From Gammaproteobacteria bacterium (GTDB lineage Bacteria > Pseudomonadota > Gammaproteobacteria > Steroidobacterales > Woeseiaceae), in the NCBI GenBank assembly GCA_029884455.1, contig JAOUHU010000006.1, positions 1 to 64,000 on the forward strand: a DNA stretch of 64,000 bases, given 5' to 3'. Positions 1 to 9,571 of this stretch are shown one piece after another. The translations under genes were made by a program, and so were the position numbers. The number at the start of each line of letters is the position of its first letter. The stretch's first letter is position 1. Under the pieces are notes generated by a model that saw only the letters and a program-made list of their open reading frames with translations, was not told the DNA's origin and searched no databases.

Positions 1-2
1 GC

Positions 3-62
3 GACGAAATCAGGGAGTTGCGTGAGATCGGGCTTGGGATTCGCGGTCGCAAGGCAGACTAA
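3..62 (+). CDS. C-terminal fragment of an unidentified protein (partial)
   Basis: An open frame runs in from the left edge and ends at TAA (60-62), giving 19 residues rich in charged amino acids (begins DEIREL, ends GRKAD). It is too short to identify. The frame is chosen only because it is uninterrupted and has a plausible basic helical tail; another frame is also open for a short distance. In many gammaproteobacteria thrS precedes infC, but this tail does not resemble a threonyl-tRNA synthetase end that I can recognise. Confidence 0.25.
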   Translation, partial: DEIRELREIGLGIRGRKAD

Positions 63-148
63 CAAGCCTTGCGTGTGGGGCAGGCCTTGAGTATCGTATC
101 CCGCCCTTGACCGGGGGACACTTTGCAAAGGGCGCCCGGAGCGTCTTG

Positions 149-223
149 GGGCGATTAGCTCAGGGGTAGAGCGCCACGTTGACATCGTGGAGGTCGGTGG
201 TTCGAAACCACCATCGCCCACCA
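149..223 (+). tRNA. tRNA-Val (anticodon GAC)
   Basis: A full cloverleaf can be drawn. The acceptor GGGCGAT (149-155) pairs with ATCGCCC (213-219), followed by discriminator A and an encoded CCA. The anticodon stem CCACG/CGTGG encloses loop TTGACAT, so the anticodon is GAC and reads valine GUC/GUU codons. The T-arm contains GGTTCGAAACC. The length is 75 nt. It lies just upstream of infC. Confidence 0.95.
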
Positions 224-298
224 GTTCCAGTGCCAGATCATTGTCGTGCAGTGGCAACGAGAGTCCTGATTTTTTTGGGAAAACAGGCGCTTTGGCAG

Positions 299-327
299 TT
301 GTTTCTTGGTAATCGGCTATATAGAAT
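299..327 (+). promoter_or_regulatory. Candidate sigma70 promoter for infC operon
   Basis: A TTGTTT -35 (299-304) is followed by a 17-bp spacer and a TAGAAT -10 (322-327), about 80 bp before the infC start and downstream of tRNA-Val. Hexamer matches are moderate. The position is right for the infC-rpmI-rplT-pheST-ihfA operon, but this is inference from sequence only. The rest of 224-405 shows no other clear feature. Confidence 0.4.
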
Positions 328-405
328 CGCGTTCCCGCACCTACCGCGGCGTCAGCGTGCGCCCGAAACTGGTGTGGACTTGGTTTTTTAGCGGAGGATC
401 CGGGG

Positions 406-924
406 ATCGCAAGCACAAAGCGCGTAAGGCGTAACGAGGAAATTGAAGCCACGGAAGTCCGTGTCATTGATGCGGATGGCGAGCAAGCGGGGGTAATGTC
501 ACTCCGCCAAGCAATAGAAATAGCCAGCAGTGCTGGCCTCGACCTGGTCGAGGTGTCTCCGAACGCCGAGCCACCGGTTTGCAGGGTGATGGACTTTGGC
601 AAGTATCTGTTCGAGCAGAACAAGAAAGCCCAGACCTCAAAGCGCAAGCAAAAGCAGGTTCATATTAAGGAAATCAAGTTCCGCCCAGGGACGGAATCGG
701 GTGATTACAAGATCAAGTTGCGCAAACTCATTGAGTTTCTCGAGTACGGCGACAAGACAAAGATCACATTGAGATTCAGAGGCAGGGAAATGGCGCACCA
801 GGAACTGGGTGCAAAATTGCTTGCCAGGGTTCGCGAGGACCTCGAAGAGTACGGTGTAGTTGAACAGATGCCGCAGTTAGATGGTCGGCAGATGGTTATG
901 GTGATGGCACCGAAGAAGCACTAA
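406..924 (+). CDS. infC: Translation initiation factor IF-3
   Basis: IF-3 binds the 30S subunit, prevents premature 50S joining and proofreads the start codon and initiator tRNA. The product is 172 aa with the N-domain signature ([20 protein letters not shown]) followed by the linker and the C-domain ([20 protein letters not shown]). The first in-frame ATG (496) would delete the N-domain. The full domain begins at an ATC codon at 406, preceded at 8-nt spacing by GGAGG (393-397). Rare initiators (AUU, AUC) at infC are an established autoregulatory device, because IF-3 discriminates against them. First gene of the translation operon. Confidence 0.95.
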   Translation: MASTKRVRRNEEIEATEVRVIDADGEQAGVMSLRQAIEIASSAGLDLVEVSPNAEPPVCRVMDFGKYLFEQNKKAQTSKRKQKQVHIKEIKFRPGTESGDYKIKLRKLIEFLEYGDKTKITLRFRGREMAHQELGAKLLARVREDLEEYGVVEQMPQLDGRQMVMVMAPKKH

Positions 925-992
925 GCAAGATCCCGCCTGCATCGGCCGGAATCGTCCGGTACGTAGCAAGGCCTATCAAAGTGGAGCAAAAG

Positions 993-1190
993 ATGTCGAA
1001 GATGAAAACCAACCGGGGCGCGGCGAAGCGCTTCCGGCGAACGGCCAAGGGCGGCTATAAGCGAGCCCAGTCGCACCTCAATCACATTCTTACCAAGAAA
1101 AAGTCGAAGCGTAAGCGTCAGTTGGGTTTAACCCAACAGGTTGCTGAATGCGACGTCAAGAGCGTGCGCCGCATGCTCCCCTATAGCTAA
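993..1190 (+). CDS. rpmI: 50S ribosomal protein L35
   Basis: This small basic component of the large ribosomal subunit has 65 aa, the family's usual length, and the conserved start [21 protein letters not shown] at 981 is in frame, but the ATG at 993 matches the family N-terminus and has GGAG (983-986) six bases upstream. It lies between infC and rplT, the standard bacterial arrangement in which L20 represses L35 and itself. I did not attempt to fold an L20 binding site in the leader. Confidence 0.97.
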   Translation: MSKMKTNRGAAKRFRRTAKGGYKRAQSHLNHILTKKKSKRKRQLGLTQQVAECDVKSVRRMLPYS

Positions 1191-1204
1191 GAGGAGATTG
1201 AGAG

Positions 1205-1570
1205 ATGGCAAGAGTTAAAAGTGGCGTTACAGCCCAGGCACGCCATAAAAAGGTCCTCGATAAGGCGAAGGGCTATTACGGTGCGCGCAGCAAATTGTTC
1301 AAGACTGCCAAGCAGGCGGTTATCAAAGCAGGCCAATACGCCTACCGTGACCGGCGCCAGCGCAAACGCCAGTTTCGTGCGCTCTGGATTGCACGCATCA
1401 ATGCGGCCGCACGTCTGCACGGTCTGTCGTACAGTCGGCTGATTAACGGATTGAATCTGGCCAACATCGACATTGACCGCAAGGTGTTGGCAGATATCGC
1501 CGTGCACGATCCGGCAGGCTTCGGTGCAATCGCAGAACAGGCCAAGGCCGGTCTGGCGCAAAGCAACTGA
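1205..1570 (+). CDS. rplT: 50S ribosomal protein L20
   Basis: L20 binds 23S rRNA early in 50S assembly and represses the rpmI-rplT mRNA. The product is 121 aa, slightly longer than the usual 117-118, with the basic N-terminal arm ([16 protein letters not shown]) and the [23 protein letters not shown] core. A strong GAGGAG lies upstream of the ATG. The gene is 14 nt after rpmI and 35 nt before pheS, in one operon. Confidence 0.97.
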   Translation: MARVKSGVTAQARHKKVLDKAKGYYGARSKLFKTAKQAVIKAGQYAYRDRRQRKRQFRALWIARINAAARLHGLSYSRLINGLNLANIDIDRKVLADIAVHDPAGFGAIAEQAKAGLAQSN

Positions 1571-1605
1571 GGACTCTTTGTCGGCCCAGCCGATAAGGAC
1601 CAGGC

Positions 1606-2589
1606 ATGCAGGAATTGAGCGACTTGATGCAAACGGCAGCGTCGGAAATCGATGCCGCTGTGGATCTGGCTGCCCTTGATGCGGTCAGGGTCGCCTATCT
1701 CGGCAAAAAAGGTACATTGACCTTACGCGCAAAAACCGTAAGCCAGCTACCGGTCGCCGAACGTCCGGCAGCCGGCCAGGAAATCAATATCGCCAAGCAG
1801 GAGCTGCAGGAGCGGCTTAATTTGCGACGCGAGGTGCTCAACGCTGCGGCACTCGAGGCGGCGCTGGCGGGCGACGCGGTAGACGTAACCCTGCCCGGAC
1901 GAGGCATGTCGATCGGCGGACGCCATCCTGTGACTCGCGCCATGGCCAGAATCGAGTCGATCTTTCGTGGCGCCGGGTTCGGCGTCCGCTCCGGCCCGGA
2001 AATTGAAGACGACTTTCACAATTTCACTGCCTTGAATTTCCCCGCCAATCACCCGGCGCGGGCGGAGCACGACACGTTCTTCCTGCCCGGCGGCATGCTG
2101 CTTCGAACCCACACATCGCCTGTGCAGATTCGCTCCATGGTCGAGGAGGGCGTGCCAATCCGGATCATCGCGCCGGGGCGCGTATATCGTTGCGACTCCG
2201 ACCAAACACACACGCCGATGTTTCACCAGGTCGAAGGGCTGGTGGTCGATCGTGGTGTCAGCCTCGCAAACCTGAAGGCGGTCCTGCACCAGTTCGTCGA
2301 AAGTTTTTTCGAGCGTGAAGCCAGATTGCGTTTTCGCCCCTCGTATTTCCCGTTCACTGAACCCTCTGCGGAGGTCGATGTACTGTGGGAAAAGGGCAAG
2401 TGGCTGGAAATTCTCGGCTGCGGCATGGTCCATCCCAATGTTCTGGAATCGGCGGGCATTGATGCCGAAGAGTTTACCGGCTACGCCTTTGGTATGGGCG
2501 TCGAAAGACTCGCGATGTTGCGCTACGGCGTGACAGATTTGCGCACCTTTTTCGAGAACGATATGCGATTCTTGCAGCAGTTCAGGTAG
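1606..2589 (+). CDS. pheS: Phenylalanyl-tRNA synthetase alpha subunit
   Basis: This is the catalytic subunit of the alpha2-beta2 enzyme that charges tRNA-Phe, 327 aa and standard bacterial length. An N-terminal coiled-coil arm (about 1-90) precedes the class II core. Motif 2 is visible as [18 protein letters not shown] (about residues 190-207) and motif 3 as [14 protein letters not shown] near residue 296. It is followed 4 nt later by pheT, consistent with translational coupling. Confidence 0.97.
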   Translation: MQELSDLMQTAASEIDAAVDLAALDAVRVAYLGKKGTLTLRAKTVSQLPVAERPAAGQEINIAKQELQERLNLRREVLNAAALEAALAGDAVDVTLPGRGMSIGGRHPVTRAMARIESIFRGAGFGVRSGPEIEDDFHNFTALNFPANHPARAEHDTFFLPGGMLLRTHTSPVQIRSMVEEGVPIRIIAPGRVYRCDSDQTHTPMFHQVEGLVVDRGVSLANLKAVLHQFVESFFEREARLRFRPSYFPFTEPSAEVDVLWEKGKWLEILGCGMVHPNVLESAGIDAEEFTGYAFGMGVERLAMLRYGVTDLRTFFENDMRFLQQFR

Positions 2590-2593
2590 CAGC

Positions 2594-4972
2594 ATGAAAA
2601 TTGCTGAATCCTGGATCCGCGAATGGGTAAGTCCCGCATTTGACAGCGAAGCAATGGCGCATCGCTTGACCATGGCGGGTCACGAAGTTGATGGTCTTGA
2701 TGGCGAGGGGGAGGCCTTGCGTGGCGTCGTCATTGCCGAGGTTCTGCAGGCGAAAAAGCATCCGGATGCCGATCGCTTGCGCGTGTGCCTGGTGTCGGAT
2801 GGCGGCGGTGATCCTATTGAAGTCGTATGCGGGGCGCCAAATGTGGTCGCCGGCATGCGTAGCCCACTCGCTAAACCCGGGGTCACATTGCCAAATGGCG
2901 TCACGCTGCGAAAATCGAAGATTCGAGGTGTGGTCTCGAGCGGTATGCTTTGCTCGGCCGTAGAACTCGGTCTGGGCGTTGAGTCGGACGGCATTATCGC
3001 GTTGCCGGCTGATGCGCCGGTCGGTCAATCACTGGCCGAGTTTCTGCAGTTACCGGATGTGGTTCTGGACCTGAACCTGACGCCGAATCGCGGTGATTGT
3101 TTCAGTGTGCTGGGTATTGCTCGAGACATCGCCGCACTGACTGGCCTCGAGCTTGAGGGGCCTCTGTTGACGACGGTCCCGGCGAGCATTACAGACACGC
3201 ACCCGGTGACGATCAGCATGCCTGAAGGGTGTCCAAGTTTCGCCGGGCGCGTGATTCGCGGAATCAACAACACGGCGAAATCTCCGATCTGGCTGACGGA
3301 GCGCCTGCGGCGATCTGGTCTGCGGGCGATCAGCCCGGTGGTCGACGTTACCAATTACGTAATGCTTGAACTGGGCCAGCCATTGCACGCCTACGATCTG
3401 AATAAAGTCCGGGGGGCGATCCAACCGAGGCTGGCGCTGGCTGGTGAAACGCTGACCTTGCTCGATGGCAAGGAAGTGGCGGCGACCACGGACACTATCG
3501 TGATCAGCGACGACAGCGGTGCCATAGGGCTAGCCGGCATCATGGGCGGCCTGAGTACGGCTGTGACAGCAGAAACAACGGACGTCTTTTTCGAGGCGGC
3601 ATACTGGCCGCAAGAGTTTGTGGCGGGTCGGGCGCGTGCCTACGGCCTGCACACGGACGCGTCGCAGCGTTTTGAACGCGGCGTTGATCCGCAGGGGCAG
3701 GCACGTGCGGTCGAACGGGCGACCGAACTGCTGTTGCAGATCTGTGGTGGGCAGGCGGGTCCGCTGGAACTCGTGCAGAATGATCAACACTTGCCCAAAG
3801 CGAAGCCGATTTCCTTGCGTCGGGACCGATTGCGAAAATTGCTCGGCATATCGATCGCCGATGCGACCGTGGTTGACATCTTGCGGCGGCTCGGCATGCA
3901 GGTCGATACGCACGACCTGGGATGGCAGGTACTGGCTCCTGCCTTTCGATTTGACATAGCTATAGAAGCTGATCTGATCGAAGAAGTCGCTCGCATCTAT
4001 GGCTATGACAAGATTCCAGCGACCACAGCGATTGTGGAAGCGCCGGTTGCTGTAGTTCCTGAGAGCACGATCGCCATCGACCTTGTCGCCGCGACCCTGG
4101 TTGCGCGTGACTACCAGGAAGTCGTTTCCTACAGTTTTATCGATGCTGCATCGAACAATGCGATAAGCGGTATGCCCTCGGAATTGAGCCTGATTAATCC
4201 GATCTCATCCGATATGGCCGTGATGCGCGCTTCGCTTTTGCCAGGCTTGCTGTATGCAACGGCTGCGAATATGTCGCGGCAACAAGACAGGATTCGAATT
4301 TTTGAGATCGGAAAGTCTTTTCACGGCACGCCGGATGCGCATTCAGAAGTTCTCCGCGTCGCTGGTGCATGCTGTGGTTCCGCATGTCCGGAACAGTGGG
4401 GGCAGGCATCGGAAGCGATTGATTTTTTTGACTTAAAAGCTGACGTCGAGGCGATCTTGCGGTTGACAGGCGCGGCTTGCGACGTCGCATTTGCGGCGAC
4501 GGAAAACTCGGCGCTACAGCCCGGCCAGTCCGCGAATATCGTTCGTGATGGAAACGTGATTGGCGTCATCGGAAAATTGCATCCGCGGCATGCAAAAATG
4601 TTTGCACTGAAAAAATCGGTTTATGTGTTTGAACTCGACGCTACAAAATCTCTCGAATCACGACCGCCGGTGGCCAGTGTCATTTCAAAATATCCATCTA
4701 TTCGGCGCGATATTGCCGTGCTGGTGGCCGATAACGTTACGGCCGCAGAAATCGTCACGGCGGTGGCGTCGGCGGCTCCAGAATTGATTTGCGACGTCAG
4801 GATTTTCGACATATATAAGGGCCCCGGCATAGAAGCTGGGCTAAAAAGCGTAGCTTTAGGCTTGATTTTGCAGGAAACATCACGCACGCTTACCGACGAA
4901 GATGCGGACTCTGCGATGTCCGCGGCGGTGCGTAAATTGCAACAAGAATTCGGCGCCGAGTTAAGAGACTAA
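2594..4972 (+). CDS. pheT: Phenylalanyl-tRNA synthetase beta subunit
   Basis: This 792-aa beta subunit handles tRNA binding and editing of mischarged Tyr-tRNA-Phe. Visible parts are an EMAPII-like OB fold (about 40-150, with VVCGAPNV and [15 protein letters not shown]), the B3/B4 editing region (about 210-380), the B5 domain, and a C-terminal ferredoxin-like anticodon-binding domain (from about 700, [14 protein letters not shown]). Length and order match the bacterial family. It is followed 5 nt later by ihfA, the usual gammaproteobacterial arrangement. Confidence 0.97.
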   Translation: MKIAESWIREWVSPAFDSEAMAHRLTMAGHEVDGLDGEGEALRGVVIAEVLQAKKHPDADRLRVCLVSDGGGDPIEVVCGAPNVVAGMRSPLAKPGVTLPNGVTLRKSKIRGVVSSGMLCSAVELGLGVESDGIIALPADAPVGQSLAEFLQLPDVVLDLNLTPNRGDCFSVLGIARDIAALTGLELEGPLLTTVPASITDTHPVTISMPEGCPSFAGRVIRGINNTAKSPIWLTERLRRSGLRAISPVVDVTNYVMLELGQPLHAYDLNKVRGAIQPRLALAGETLTLLDGKEVAATTDTIVISDDSGAIGLAGIMGGLSTAVTAETTDVFFEAAYWPQEFVAGRARAYGLHTDASQRFERGVDPQGQARAVERATELLLQICGGQAGPLELVQNDQHLPKAKPISLRRDRLRKLLGISIADATVVDILRRLGMQVDTHDLGWQVLAPAFRFDIAIEADLIEEVARIYGYDKIPATTAIVEAPVAVVPESTIAIDLVAATLVARDYQEVVSYSFIDAASNNAISGMPSELSLINPISSDMAVMRASLLPGLLYATAANMSRQQDRIRIFEIGKSFHGTPDAHSEVLRVAGACCGSACPEQWGQASEAIDFFDLKADVEAILRLTGAACDVAFAATENSALQPGQSANIVRDGNVIGVIGKLHPRHAKMFALKKSVYVFELDATKSLESRPPVASVISKYPSIRRDIAVLVADNVTAAEIVTAVASAAPELICDVRIFDIYKGPGIEAGLKSVALGLILQETSRTLTDEDADSAMSAAVRKLQQEFGAELRD

Positions 4973-4977
4973 AGTCA

Positions 4978-5277
4978 ATGGCACTAACAAAAGCTGACAT
5001 GGCAGAATCGCTGTTCAACGAACTTGGTTTGAACAAGCGTGAAGCCCGCGAATTGGTAGATTTGTACTTTGAAGAGCTGCGCGCGTCACTGGCAGTTGGG
5101 GAGCAGGTCAAACTTTCCGGATTCGGGAATTTCGACCTTCGGGATAAAAAAGAACGTCCTGGCCGCAATCCGAAAACGGGAGAAGAAATCCCGATCACCG
5201 CTCGTCGGGTGGTGACTTTTCGGCCCGGACAAAAACTAAAGGCCCGAGTAGAAGCATATGCTGGAACCGGGGAATAA
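4978..5277 (+). CDS. ihfA: Integration host factor subunit alpha
   Basis: IHF-alpha pairs with IHF-beta to bend DNA sharply at specific sites, acting in recombination, replication and transcription. The protein is 99 aa, the typical size. It has the [11 protein letters not shown] segment and the DNA-intercalating arm [14 protein letters not shown], whose proline kinks the minor groove. Position after pheT distinguishes it from HU and IHF-beta. Its 3' end overlaps the MerR gene by 20 nt. Confidence 0.95.
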   Translation: MALTKADMAESLFNELGLNKREARELVDLYFEELRASLAVGEQVKLSGFGNFDLRDKKERPGRNPKTGEEIPITARRVVTFRPGQKLKARVEAYAGTGE

Positions 5278-5614
5278 CGACGAACTACCTGCAATTCCTG
5301 GAAAGCGTTACTTCACGATTGGTGAGGTGAGCGATTTGTGCGCTGTGAAGCCGCACGTCCTGAGGTACTGGGAACAGGAATTTCCACAGCTGAAGCCAGT
5401 GAAAAGGCGCGGCAATCGGCGCTATTACCAGCGGCAGGATGTACTGATTATTCGCCAGATTCGAAGCCTGCTGTATGACGAAGGCTTTACCATTGGCGGC
5501 GCAAGGCAGCGCCTGATGGGTGATACCGCGAAAACTGATGTGAGTCAAAGCCAGCAGATAATCAAACAGTTGCGTTCAGAACTTGAACAAGTTCTTAAGA
5601 TCCTGCGTCGCTGA
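5258..5614 (+). CDS. MerR-family transcriptional regulator (ihfA-linked)
   Basis: The 118-aa protein has an N-terminal MerR winged helix-turn-helix (about residues 17-85): [27 protein letters not shown], then [19 protein letters not shown]. There is only a short C-terminal helix and no metal-binding cysteine set, so an effector cannot be inferred. This type sits between ihfA and tRNA-Pro in many gammaproteobacteria; its target is not known to me. The start overlaps ihfA by 20 nt, implying coupled translation. Confidence 0.85.
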   Translation: MLEPGNNDELPAIPGKRYFTIGEVSDLCAVKPHVLRYWEQEFPQLKPVKRRGNRRYYQRQDVLIIRQIRSLLYDEGFTIGGARQRLMGDTAKTDVSQSQQIIKQLRSELEQVLKILRR

Positions 5615-5630
5615 TTTTTGTATTTTCGGT

Positions 5631-5707
5631 CGGGGCGTAGCGCAGCCTGGTAGCGCACCACAATGGGGTTGTGGGGGTCGGGAGTTCGAATCTCCCCGCC
5701 CCGACCA
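5631..5707 (+). tRNA. tRNA-Pro (anticodon GGG)
   Basis: The acceptor CGGGGCG (5631-5637) pairs with CGCCCCG (5697-5703), followed by A and an encoded CCA. The anticodon stem CCACA/TGTGG holds loop ATGGGGT, anticodon GGG (reads CCC/CCU). The T-arm is GGGAG-TTCGAAT-CTCCC. The length is 77 nt. The C at position 1 is typical of tRNA-Pro. It is placed after ihfA-merR as in related genomes. Confidence 0.95.
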
Positions 5708-5740
5708 AACTGATCCGCCGAAACGTCGACCAGCCCGAGG

Positions 5741-6982
5741 TTAGCTGGCAATTGTGCTCGGTGCGAGTTTTCGGTCCTCAATTCCGAGCAGGATAGGCTG
5801 GGCTGTTTCCCGGTAGATATTGACCTTGGCGTTGTAGGCGATTCTGGACAGCCCGTGCTTGTCCTTGATCAGCAGGCGGCGGATGCTGAATTGACCGCCT
5901 CCCATATTCTCGCCGGTCAGATAGCACTTGATGGCCGTCACCCGTTCGCCTGAAAACTCCATGCCACTGAGTTTCGCGAGATTGCCCTGCGCACGCTCGA
6001 GAAAAGTCACAGCATCGATATGCGCCTGGGTTTGCGAATGGTCCGTGACCTCGTTGCCTTGTAAATCGGCAAGAAACTCACCGACGAGGATCTGGCCCGG
6101 AAGCGCCGCCTCGATCATGCGTGCGAGTTCAATCGTGACATCGCCAACGATAAAATCATGCATGGTCGGATTGAGCCCCTCGGCCTGGTGAAACTCGTAG
6201 CAACTGCCGACGTGAAAGCAGGCGCGCAGGCGTGGCACCGCCCTGGACGTTGTTTTGCTACGCGCAATTGCGTTGTCAGCGAGCACAATATGCATGAAGT
6301 GGTACAGGTTGACGTTCGCCTCAAGGCCGTCGTCTCGATTCCATACATAGAAACCGTCGCCGCTCGATGAGCGAGCGAAATTTATACCTACATCCTGCTC
6401 AAGCATTTTTGCGTGCGCCGAATTCAGCGAATATGAAAGACTATTCAACTGTGTCATTTGTTCGAAGGGCGTAAGCAAGCTGAAGCCAACGATATCGAAC
6501 AACGTTACGGCACGGCTGGCGACATAATTGATGCCATAACGGCGCATCATCCTCTCGATGACTTGCGTTTCGACCGGGTGGCCGGTGAGAGGCTGGCGCA
6601 AGGCTACGAACTTGGGTTCGACCTCAAGCAGTCGCGCAACCTTATCAATCTGCTGTCGCGACAGTTGCCGGTCTCCGGAAATTAACTCGGTGATGAAGCG
6701 TGCGGATATTTTCGGCGCCTGGCCACCTAACCCAACCGCCGTGAAGTCAGCGATCGCATAGTGTGGAACAACCAGGATTAACAGGCCGTTTTCATGCGGT
6801 GCCCAGCTCAGGATATTGTTCTGACCCAAAGACCAATGTTGATGCAGGCTCTTTTCGAGATCGACCAGGTTGCTGCGCTGCCGCAGACCCATGCCTTGCG
6901 CGAGGCCGGCAAGCTGGTCCAGGTAAGGCGAAAAATCGGCGATGCGCCGAATGCCAGACTGCGATAGATCGTCAAATTCCAT
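5741..6982 (-). CDS. Class III nucleotide cyclase-like protein
   Basis: A soluble protein of 413 aa (ATG at 6982; an in-frame TTG at 7015 would add 11 residues; neither has a good ribosome site). Residues about 155-320 resemble an adenylate/guanylate cyclase catalytic domain. The first metal Asp lies in TLFDIVGFS (D163), the second in SSSGDGFYV (D209), then FHVGS and the helix GDVTIELARMIEAALPGQILVG. The transition-state Arg (about R288) is present, but the Asn usual in the VNLAAR motif is replaced. The N-terminal 150 residues are unrecognised, possibly sensory. Activity is plausible but uncertain. It converges on tRNA-Pro. Confidence 0.65.
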   Translation of the reverse strand: MEFDDLSQSGIRRIADFSPYLDQLAGLAQGMGLRQRSNLVDLEKSLHQHWSLGQNNILSWAPHENGLLILVVPHYAIADFTAVGLGGQAPKISARFITELISGDRQLSRQQIDKVARLLEVEPKFVALRQPLTGHPVETQVIERMMRRYGINYVASRAVTLFDIVGFSLLTPFEQMTQLNSLSYSLNSAHAKMLEQDVGINFARSSSGDGFYVWNRDDGLEANVNLYHFMHIVLADNAIARSKTTSRAVPRLRACFHVGSCYEFHQAEGLNPTMHDFIVGDVTIELARMIEAALPGQILVGEFLADLQGNEVTDHSQTQAHIDAVTFLERAQGNLAKLSGMEFSGERVTAIKCYLTGENMGGGQFSIRRLLIKDKHGLSRIAYNAKVNIYRETAQPILLGIEDRKLAPSTIAS

Positions 6983-7140
6983 GGAGGGCCCCAAACGCGC
7001 ATCGAAATTAATCAACTAATGCCGCATGCGCAAGTACTATTAGAAAGTCAGTGTATCTAATTTATATTTCAGGCTTTAACTGATTCACGCAGCCGAGCTA
7101 TTTTACATAAGTTTCCGAACCGCACAGGGCCCTAAAGCGC

Positions 7141-8130
7141 ATGATTGCAGCCCCGAGTATCGAAGATATCCGCCGCCTGCAGGAAACAATCGGGTCGGCG
7201 GTCTACCGCACGCCCTTGCTGCGGTGCACGGGCCTTGAGGATTTGCTGGCCCCCGCCACGGAAATTTTCGGCAAACTCGAGTTTTTGCAGCGCACCGGTA
7301 CGTTCAAGGCGCGCGGGGCGTTGGCAAGCGTGAGTACGCTTACTGTCGAACAAAAGAAAGCGGGTATAACCGCAGTCAGCGCTGGCAACCATGCAATAGC
7401 CACTGCATACGCAGCCCAGACGGCTGGTATCAGTGCCAAAGTGGTCATGGTGCGCTCGGCCAACCCGGCGCGCATTGCAGCATGCCGGCGATTTGGTGCT
7501 GAAATTGTCCAGGTCGATACGGTACACGAGGCGTTTTCGCTCGCAGGGCAGATTGAGAGACAGGAGGGCCGCTTCCTGGTGCACCCGTTCGAGGGACCGG
7601 CGGTAGCAACCGGTACCGGCATGATCGGTCTTGAAATTCACGAGCAATGTCCAGATTTCGACGCGCTGGTCGTCTCGGTAGGTGGCGGCGGATTGATCGG
7701 CGGCGTCGCGAGTGCCGTCAGGCAGTTGCGGCCCGGCTGCGAAATTATCGGGGTGGAGCCGGAGGGCGCAGACTCCATGCGGCGCAGTTTTGCAGCGGGT
7801 AGGCCACAGGCGATCGAGTCGGTCAGGACAATTGCAGACAGCCTTGGGGCACCTTATGCGTTGCCGTATTCATTTAAGCTTTGCCGGGACAACGTTGACC
7901 AACTGGTCACTGTGAGCGATGAGCAAATTCGCGAGGCTATGGGCATCCTGTATCACGCAGTGAAAATCGCGGTGGAACCGGCCTGTGCGGCGACGACGGC
8001 TGCCGTCCTGGGTCCGCTGCGTGAGCGCTTGCGGGGTCGGAAGTGCGTACTCGTCATGTGTGGCAGCAATATTGACTGGCCAACGTTCGCAACACAGGCA
8101 ATATTGCGGGATGCCTATGCTGCTGGATGA
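7141..8130 (+). CDS. Threonine/serine dehydratase-like PLP enzyme
   Basis: A 329-aa fold-type II PLP enzyme. The Schiff-base lysine is in RTGTFKARGA (about K58), SAGNHAIA follows, and a glycine-rich phosphate loop SVGGGGLIGG lies near residue 180. The length fits catabolic threonine/serine dehydratases or serine racemase-like enzymes without the ACT-like domain of IlvA. The substrate (Thr, Ser or a hydroxy-amino acid) cannot be settled. The 3' end overlaps the downstream FAD oxidoreductase by 20 nt, so the two are probably co-expressed; the dehydratase product is a 2-oxo acid and the neighbour family handles 2-hydroxy acids. Confidence 0.8.
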   Translation: MIAAPSIEDIRRLQETIGSAVYRTPLLRCTGLEDLLAPATEIFGKLEFLQRTGTFKARGALASVSTLTVEQKKAGITAVSAGNHAIATAYAAQTAGISAKVVMVRSANPARIAACRRFGAEIVQVDTVHEAFSLAGQIERQEGRFLVHPFEGPAVATGTGMIGLEIHEQCPDFDALVVSVGGGGLIGGVASAVRQLRPGCEIIGVEPEGADSMRRSFAAGRPQAIESVRTIADSLGAPYALPYSFKLCRDNVDQLVTVSDEQIREAMGILYHAVKIAVEPACAATTAAVLGPLRERLRGRKCVLVMCGSNIDWPTFATQAILRDAYAAG

Positions 8131-9502
8131 GCTGAAGTCGATTGTTGGCGCCAGCGGCTGGACCATGGATGCACTGGAACTGGCACCGCACTTGTCCGAA
8201 CGCCGGGGCCGGGTTCGCGGCCGGGCGTTGATCATGTTGTCACCGCGTTCTACTGCAGAAGTGTCGGCAATCGTACGGGCCTGCGCATCGGCAGGCGTCG
8301 CGATCGTCACGCAAGGGGGCAACACCGGCCTCTGCGGTGGTGCGATCCCGGATAACAGCGGCAGTCAGGTGCTGCTCTCGATGGCACGACTAAACCGGAT
8401 CCGGCATGTCGATACTGACGATTTTTCCATGATCGTAGAGGCGGGCTGCATCCTCGCCAATGTACAACAGGCCGCGCGTGAGGCAGGCCTCGTGTTTCCA
8501 CTCAGTCTCAGCGCCGAGGGTAGTTGCCAGATTGGCGGCAACCTCGCGACCAATGCTGGTGGGGTCAATGTAATTCGTTACGGCACTGCGCGTCAGCAGG
8601 TACTTGGCATCGAAGTGGTACTAGCAGACGGCAAGATTTGGGACGGCCTGCGCTCGTTGCGCAAGGATACAGCTGGTTACGATATGAAGCAGGTGTTTAT
8701 CGGCAGTGAAGGAACTCTGGGAATCATAACTGCAGCGACCTTGCGACTGATGCCGCCAAGCGGGACCACGCACACGGCGCTGATCGCACTGCCATCTGCG
8801 GGGGCGGCGGTGCGTCTCATGGGTCGCGTGCGAGGCATGAGCGGCGATCAGGTGCAGGCATTCGAGCTCATTTCGCAATCCGCGATGCAACTGGCGCTGC
8901 GCTATAGCGCCAACTGCCGCTCTCCCTTCGGGTCCAGCTATCCATGGGTCGTGCTGATGGAGATTGCGTCGGCTGTGGATTCGGATATTGCTACTAGTCT
9001 GGCCGCCGTCGTCGACGAATGCGGGGCACTCGACGCGGTAACTGCCAAGAACACAGACGAAGCGCGCCAGCTGTGGCGGATTCGGCATGCAATACCGGAT
9101 GCACAAATCGCTGCAGGCGCCAGTCTAAAGCACGACATTTCGTTGCCGATAAGCAGGTTGGATGAATTTCTGCAGCGATCTGAAGCCATGGTTCTGTCGA
9201 TGCTACCAGGCGCCATGCCGATCGTATTTGGGCACGTCGGTGACGGCAATTTGCACTACAACATTTCGCAAGCGGTGGACGCGGATGCAGCAGAATTTCT
9301 GCGCCAGGGGGAAGCGGCCAGCGACGCGATTTACGCCTTGGTGCATGAGCTTGGTGGCAGTTTCAGTGCCGAGCATGGCGTTGGTGTGCTTAAGAAGGCC
9401 TTGCTGGAGCAATATCGAAGTACAACCGAGCTTGAACTGATGCGCACTTTGAAACGCGCGCTGGATCCGGAGAACCGGCTTAATCCAGGCAAGGTAATTT
9501 GA
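8111..9502 (+). CDS. FAD-linked 2-hydroxyacid dehydrogenase (GlcD/D2HGDH-like)
   Basis: A 463-aa member of the FAD-binding type 4 / D-lactate, glycolate, D-2-hydroxyglutarate dehydrogenase group. The PCMH-type FAD domain shows TQGGNTGLCGGAIPD, NLATNAGGVNVIRYGTAR and GSEGTLGIITAATLRL. The C-terminal cap has the metal-site motifs FGHVGDGNLHYNI and the near-terminal AEHGVGVLKK. The start is taken at ATG 8111; a longer frame from 7985 lies wholly inside the previous gene and adds unrelated residues. The exact substrate is unknown. Confidence 0.85.
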   Translation: MPMLLDELKSIVGASGWTMDALELAPHLSERRGRVRGRALIMLSPRSTAEVSAIVRACASAGVAIVTQGGNTGLCGGAIPDNSGSQVLLSMARLNRIRHVDTDDFSMIVEAGCILANVQQAAREAGLVFPLSLSAEGSCQIGGNLATNAGGVNVIRYGTARQQVLGIEVVLADGKIWDGLRSLRKDTAGYDMKQVFIGSEGTLGIITAATLRLMPPSGTTHTALIALPSAGAAVRLMGRVRGMSGDQVQAFELISQSAMQLALRYSANCRSPFGSSYPWVVLMEIASAVDSDIATSLAAVVDECGALDAVTAKNTDEARQLWRIRHAIPDAQIAAGASLKHDISLPISRLDEFLQRSEAMVLSMLPGAMPIVFGHVGDGNLHYNISQAVDADAAEFLRQGEAASDAIYALVHELGGSFSAEHGVGVLKKALLEQYRSTTELELMRTLKRALDPENRLNPGKVI

Positions 9503-9571
9503 CGACCAGTTCCGGTTGCACCCGGGCCAAACCGCTAAAATATGTCAGGGTAACGGGCCTCTATTTAACAT

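Noticed and set aside
179-391. 70-codon ORF downstream of tRNA-Val
   Set aside because: It begins inside the tRNA, has no ribosome site and no family resemblance, and ends at the infC ribosome site.
1747-2673. 308-codon minus-strand ORF opposite pheS
   Set aside because: Antisense to a conserved essential gene, with no recognisable domain.
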